Shown: positions 58,326 to 64,000 of the stretch, piece by piece
Layout: each line of letters starts with the position of its first letter
How positions within the stretch are numbered: position 1 is the stretch's first letter
NCBI RefSeq assembly: GCF_048544455.1
Contig: NC_133536.1
Coordinates: forward strand, 25,050,152-25,114,151
Length of the DNA stretch: 64,000 bases
Direction of reading: 5' to 3'
DNA from: Silene latifolia
Taxonomy: Eukaryota; Streptophyta; Magnoliopsida; Caryophyllales; Caryophyllaceae
Translations under genes and position numbers: made by a program
The notes under the pieces: model-generated
What the model was told of the DNA's origin: nothing
What the model saw: the letters and a program-made list of their open reading frames with translations, nothing else
Database searches by the model: none

Positions 58326-61300
58326 ATGGAGAATAATGAGAAGAGCGAGTCTTCAACTTCAATCATCGACGATTCAATTTCAAAACCATGGCAGTCTTAT
58401 CATACCGTCTACACCAACGCCAAAGCTGGTATTTTCATTATTCTACCTTTGTTATTTTCGTAATTAATTACAACATATTACAGCTACACACATTTCTGAA
58501 CCAATTGTCCAATTCGTCTCCCCTAAGACACTATCGTGCATAAGCTATTATAAGGCCGTTGTACTTACTGAATGCATTTTAGCAAATTATACTTCCTCCG
58601 TCCTGATCATTTGCATTTGTTTACCTTTGATCAAAATACCCCTCACAATCAATATAAAAGATAAACAAATGACTGAGACGGAAAGAGTATTGGTTTTGTT
58701 GGGGTTCTTGGATTTTTTTTGTTGGTAAAATCAAAGCCATGAATATACTATTAATCTAATCTACTGGGTGTAAATTATTTGTCACCCTATTGCAGATTTG
58801 CAGTTGTTGACTTATCGGAGTTGAAACTACAAAAAATTAAGTTAAATTTCTTGTTTTTCGCTATGTGTTCTAGCTTGGATTATTGTTTGCTCAGCAATGT
58901 TTGCATCTTGGTCAAGGGAAAACTTAAACGTACAGTTTGGTTTTCGAATGCAGGTCTTCCTTTAGAATATCGTTTTTGTTTGCTAGTCGACTTTTCAAAT
59001 TTTAGGCCTCCCAGCCAGTGTCCTTTGAGTAATTGAGTATTACCTTAACTGAGAATTATGTTGTTGCCTCGAGAAAAAATTGAATCTTACATACGCTTGT
59101 TGAGCAAACAGTAGTCCAAGCTGCAACACTTAGATGTTATCCACTTCCATCTGTTTTTGGGTGTCTTGAATTATGTTTAGGATTCACTAATTCAGTGTCG
59201 CTAGTGATCCGTCTCTTTAGATGTTGGTACGTGACATGTGACGGTGAAGATGAAATCAGAGGTCTTTTTTCTGAATCTTGATAGCATTCAACTGATTCTG
59301 TGATTGGAGACATTCAGAATTTTCAGAGTGCACATGGAGTCTGCGCTTAGGTTGGTTTAAACTCGTGAATGTACAGAGTTTTTGCTAGATTTTGTGACTA
59401 GAAAGGCAATTGGGTTGCCTTTTACTTTCCCCAAATAAGTGGTACAGAATCGCTAATATAGACTGATTTGATCTTCTCTAAACTTTATCCAACTGGACTG
59501 ATTGAAATCAGTCTACAAAGAAGAATTCAATAGGGTTACATTGTTGTGAGTTTTAGTCCAGGAGCATGTGCTTTTCTCGTGTGTCTCTCGGCCAGATATG
59601 AATTTGTCTCTTCTACTCTGCTTATTCTGTTGAACAAAGTTCTTTTCCATAGTTGATGGGAAATTGTTGATTAATGCTTTTCATTTTAGGTATGGATGGG
59701 GTTGACAAGGAAAAGGTGCAAAGAATAGTATATGAAATGAGCAAAGGCTCAAAGTATTTTGAAAATGAGGAACGTAAGGAGGCTTTGATGAGGCAGAAAA
59801 TTGAACACATGCGTGCACGGTGTGCAAAGCTTACAACTGCCGAAATAGCTCAACATCAAAAGGTTCTTATATAACATGGATAACTGTTTTTAAATTTTTT
59901 AGTTCATCTATTTCTTCTAATTTCAGGAACCTAGTCATACATGTATTTCTGTACGTAACATATGTGTGGCATCAGTTCTTGATCACCAATCTTATATACG
60001 GCTTTTAAAATGGCCAGGTTGCTGAGAGAAGAATCACAGAATTAGAAACCACACGTGATTTGACAAGAACTTGGCTTCATGTAGATATGGATGCCTTCTA
60101 TGCGGCTGTTGAAACATTAAGCAACCCTTCGCTGAAGGGAAAGCCGATGGCTGTTGGCGGCATGTCTATGATATCTACTGCTAATTACGAGGTGGAGGAA
60201 TTCTGGAAATTATTTATCAGAATTTAAGTTTATAAGCAAATTGTGTATACTGAGAAACTGATTAATTGATGTCTAGGGAAACATCTGGATGTAATGACTT
60301 TTGTCCACCAGGCTATTAACTTTCTCATATGAAGATTTTGTTCACTTCTAGGCACGGAAATTTGGTGTTCGTGCTGCAATGCCTGGCTTTATCGCACGTA
60401 GATTGTGCCCAGAGCTAATCTTTGTACCTGTGGATTTTAAGAAGTATACTTATTATAGTTCTTTAACTAAAAAAGGTTAGAGGTATTTAAGATGTGGCTT
60501 CTCTCTGATGTCTTATGTGCTGCTTCACTTATTAATCCAGTTTGCTTTGCTATCTCCAGTGTATCAGAAATATGACCAGAACTTCATTGCTGCCAGCTTA
60601 GATGAAGCATACCTTGATATAACCAAGATTTGCCGTGAAAGAGAGATGAGCAGTGACGAGGTATATCCCTAGATATTAAGTCCCTGGTTTCCTTTTCTCC
60701 CTTCCCTAACGTGTAGAAGCTGATTACTCTGTGCAAAAAAAAAAAATTACATTCTTATTACTCTTTACTGCTAAGGTTGCTGAAGAGCTTAGAAGAGGTG
60801 TTTTTGAAGAAACAGGACTTACATGTAGTGCTGGTGTGGGTCCAAATCGATTACTTGCTAAGGTGGTTCTATTAACTTTCTTATGTGATGTTAATTCCTG
60901 TAATTTAAAGTTTAAAGACGAAGTGAACAAAGTATTTTACGTTTTTGCATGATCTACCACTCACCAGGTTTTGGTTCATATAGAAAAAGTAGATCAACTC
61001 GGCCTTTCTTTTATTGCAATGTTTGTCAATTTGAGTCGATATAGAGTCATTACATATAGTAAACTACATTCATTTCACTTTCCAGTAAAATTATAGCTTT
61101 GTGTTTAACTTTAGGCTTGAGCTATATCAGAAAGTTGTTGTTGAACACTTGAGCAACTAATTATACTCCGTGTGTATCCTCAAAAGGGGAAGAATTGAGA
61201 ATTGGACGAGCTGTTCATAGGTTCTGCTTCTCTGATATACTTCCTAAATTAATTTTATGGTAATGTTATATATTTTTACAGGTTTGTTCAGATATAAACA

Positions 61301-63779
61301 AGCCAAATGGACAGTTCATTTTGCCAAATGATAGAATGGCTGTTATGACATTCATATCCTCCCTTCCAATACGAAAGGTATTTTCTTGTAAGTCTTACTT
61401 CTGATTTTATTGTACTAGATAAATGAATTGGAAGTAAATACTTATTTTATTGATGTTTTGCTGTTCCTTCAACAGATTGGGGGCATTGGTAAGGTTACTG
61501 AGAATGTTTTAAGGGATGTCTTTGAAATTAAGACATGTCAGGATCTTCTTCAGAAGGGAGGCTTCCTCTGTGCTTTGTTCTCTCAGTCCTCAGCAGGTTT
61601 CTGATCAGTCTCTTATAGTGCTGCTATCTTCATCTGTTAATATGAAATGTTTCAGCGAGTGTATATAGCACAAGTTGACATTACCTTCAAGCTTGTTAAT
61701 TTTAAGAAGGCAGGAGATAAGAAACATATGCAGAAGTTTTGCTTGTAATCTACTCAGTCAAACTCGATACAATAAAAACCATGAAATAAATCGCACGTAG
61801 TGTACCACCACTTAGTCTACATGCATAAAAATAATGCCGCAGCTTTTGGGAGTACTACTTCCAACACACCCCTTGCTCAAAATCTGTAAGATTTAGTTAT
61901 CTCCTCTACCACAATGGTCCAGGTTGAACAACTTGATGACAAAAGTCAATTGAGGCCAATAAAAGCTGTATGGAGGCAGTACATGTTTAATCTTTTCTAT
62001 GCCAAACCTTCTGATAAAGAACGTGCATGGGAAGCTGAACTTGATGTTGCACTGGTAATTATAAAATCTACAACAAACCAAATTGGCCCTCTGTCTCACA
62101 TGCTCCATAAATAATCTGACCTTTCCATAACACGATAACATATTATATATATACATTTGATGTACAAATACCATTGACAATATCATATTCTACTGCAGAC
62201 TTTTTTCTCTCTGTCGGACTGGGGCTGGGAAGCACCGATACTCCACAAGTGAGGCTGCGGAAGAGTATGAGTAATGAGAGAACATTTTCTGCAACTAGAG
62301 ATGAAGTGTTTCTCTATCAAAAGTTAGGTAATTATGCACTAATGATGTGAATATGGCTCCGTCATTATCTATGTAGTACTTTTGGCTTGTTATATTAGAC
62401 AATAATTTCTGTCGAAATCATAGATGCTCCAGGGTCCTAAACAATGGTTTTAAGAACTAGGAAAATCTATTATTTCTGCTGCTTCCTTTTCAAACCGGCT
62501 GGCATGTTCCATCTTTAGATATCTTAGAATCTTTTCTCCCTTTCATTTCTACAACGGGTGCTTAACGTGCATAAGTCACTTTTTTCTTTGACATCGGTAG
62601 TACCTTCACAATTTTTAATCATCACTGCCTGTAAAAGTCATTAAAGCTGAAGCTGATCAGTTTTTTTATCTCCTTTTTTTTTGGTATTAAAGGGCCTTAA
62701 AGCTGAAAAACCATTCTTGATTGAAATTATTTTTTTACTTCAATCCAATCCAATCCAATGGTAAATATTTTCTTTTTTAGTACAATCTAATCCAACGGTA
62801 ACATTCCTTTTTAAGCAATTACTTAGACCAACTTATCCTTACAAAACCCCCAATATTTACACAAAATGCCATTGGTTATTTTAGTTCACCATCTAAACCA
62901 AGGGCAGTATGAGGGTTTACCCTTGTTACTAGTTTGCCTAAAAACTTGTGCAAAAAGGCTCGTTACCAATAAATGTGATTGGAGGGAGTACCAATCATAT
63001 GTACAGAATGCCAAACCGTGTCTATGCCAAACTGATGTGGTTATTACCCAATCTCTCCCGGTTTCTTTTCAGAGGAGCATTAATCATTCTTTGTTTGGGC
63101 TTTCTCATTCTTGTGGTTATTGAGCAAGTGATTTGTATAATATGAAACCAAGTGGTGGTTTAGATTTTCTACATGTCTCTTGTCCCACTGAGTTCTATGC
63201 CTTCAGCTTGAATGAATCATGATTGCTGCTTCCATCTCCATATACATGCTTTTCTTTGGTTGTTCAAGAGCTTTTGCATTCTTGCAACTGGCATTTTGAA
63301 TGGGAAAAGGTGATAAATGAGCCGGGATAGTTTTGATTTTACAAGGAATGACACATGGACAGCCAAAGTATCTATTGCCCTCACTTGTTTTCCATTGAGC
63401 TGAAATGTGTGATACCTGATAAAATTAGGATGTAAGAAGAAATTCATAAGTTCACTTTCAGAGGTGCACTATGCCTTGTACTCCGTAGTGAACTAAGTCT
63501 CTTGCTCTACTAACTTGTACCGATTGAGCCATGAAAATACTACTCAAGTAATCTGCGTACTTCTGAATTCTCAAACGTTGCTACCTTCCAGTCACACTAG
63601 TACTATTGAATGCTATCCAAGAAAAAAAAAATACAGTAAAGGCTAATATTTCCGTGGCTAATTTACTTAGGATGGTTTTTTGTCCAGCTGAACTTGCGGA
63701 GATGCTTTCATCTGATTTGCAAAAGGAAGAACTTCATGGACGGAATCTCACACTCAAACTGAAAACTGCGGGCTTTGAG
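58326..63779 (+). CDS. POLK: DNA polymerase kappa (Y-family translesion polymerase), 5' ten exons, continues beyond window
   Basis: Ten exons join in frame with GT-AG introns: 58326-58428, 59690-59862, 60018-60191, 60352-60475, 60560-60660, 60776-60862, 61282-61377, 61476-61596, 62199-62327, 63688-63779. This gives 366 residues, about half of plant POLK (near 670); the rest lies past the window. N-terminal [17 protein letters not shown] and [20 protein letters not shown] match plant POLK. The palm has [11 protein letters not shown] (metal-binding Asp at 81) and [10 protein letters not shown] (Asp 172, Glu 173). Then come [10 protein letters not shown], a helix-hairpin part with [20 protein letters not shown], and [20 protein letters not shown]. 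It copies past minor-groove N2-dG lesions in the nucleus. Nothing in the seen half is broken. A Stowaway MITE sits in intron 1 and a GACAC-rich element in intron 10. Confidence 0.95.
58592..58687. mobile_element. Stowaway-like MITE in POLK intron 1
   Basis: Inverted ends CTTCCTCCGTCCTGATCATTTG-like (left) and (reverse complement) CTCTTTCCGTCTCAGTCATT, with TA at 58590-58591 and 58688-58689. 96 bp, no coding content. It shares end type but not interior with the pair at 26.1-26.5 kb. Confidence 0.75.
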
Positions 63780-63837
63780 GTCTGCTCCTCTCTTTTATTC
63801 TCACTTTTTTTTTCCTGTCGTGTTAGTTTTACACTTC

Positions 63838-64000
63838 ACTTTAACTGTGCGACACGCGTCCGACACTCCGACACAATACGACACTTTGACACTTCATTTT
63901 ATGACAAAGACACGAAACTTCTTCACAAAACGACTGTTGCCGACACTCCAACACCGTGTTTTGTAAGACACTTCCAGCCGAGTTGGAGTAACATAGATAC
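63838..64000. mobile_element. GACAC-rich element, cut by the window end
   Basis: A run of CGACAC, CCGACACTCCGACAC and GACACTTC words in POLK intron 10, ending near GAGTAACATAGATAC. It resembles the subterminal GACAC runs of the element at 4911-5289 but is not the same copy type. Its right end may be outside the window, so limits and class are uncertain. Confidence 0.4.

Noticed and set aside
61914-62114. 66-codon ORF in POLK intron 8
   Set aside because: No splice sites or frame that fit the POLK reading frame, and the POLK exons on both sides join correctly without it.

Overview
The window is nuclear DNA of a flowering plant: spliced genes with GT-AG introns, TATAAATA-type promoters, a zeatin-O-glucosyltransferase-like UGT, a CYSTM protein, an NDR1/HIN1-like LEA_2 protein, a plant DNA polymerase kappa gene, and many nested plant transposons. 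The repeat types (a Tat/Retand-like Ty3-Gypsy element with an antisense extra ORF, and long LTRs starting TGTRAYACCC) fit a eudicot. Caryophyllales, perhaps Caryophyllaceae, is my inference and is weak.

Layout. (1) 1-23746 is one nested retrotransposon block. The oldest layer is a minus-strand Tat-lineage Ty3/Gypsy element: 5' LTR 21384-23746, PBS near 21363-21380, gag at 12.9-11.0 kb, protease at 10.9-10.3 kb, RT/RNase H at 9.4-7.8 kb, archaeal-type RNase H and integrase at 7.8-6.3 kb and 3.0-2.7 kb, and an antisense plant-mobile-domain-like ORF at 0.7-2.2 kb. Its 3' LTR lies beyond the window. A 3.3-kb solo LTR (3019-6322, TSD TGCCT) splits its integrase and itself holds a 379-bp GACAC-rich element. 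A 7.7-kb non-autonomous Athila-like element (12903-20630, TSD ACGAT) sits in its leader and contains another solo LTR (15391-17141, TSD GCGAG).

(2) 23747-37250 is the gene-bearing part: a decayed TPR gene fragment (24.6-25.1 kb) with an unrecognised ORF behind it, two Stowaway-like MITEs, a two-exon CYSTM gene (27925-30275), a non-autonomous LINE-type insertion with a 13-bp TSD (30804-32551), an intronless UGT (33261-34694), a small membrane-protein ORF (35438-35683), and an LEA_2/NHL gene on the minus strand (36423-37109).

(3) 37250-57640 is a second transposon block: a CGGGT-rich repeat split by a 4.6-kb non-autonomous Helitron (37791-42414) carrying large tandem repeats; a solo LTR (43144-44830, TSD AGAAT); a second Helitron end (from 44858); and, set in a (TA)n tract, an 11.2-kb Mutator-like element (46353-57581). 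That MULE carries two convergent decayed genes, an ULP1-like protease (+) and a FAR1-type MULE transposase (-). Their introns and flanks are filled with a degenerate repeat of core TTACACTTTT.

(4) 57640-64000 holds a hAT-type MITE and the first ten exons of DNA polymerase kappa (POLK, from 58326), which runs out of the window.

The host genes look unrelated to each other in function. The most unusual material is in the mobile DNA: the oriented intron-filling repeat in the ULP/FAR1 MULE, paired CGCAGCA/TGCTGCG hairpins placed just upstream of two opposite TATA boxes of the Tat element, and TCGATCGA clusters plus a TATA box in the loop of a perfect inverted repeat in the Athila-like element.
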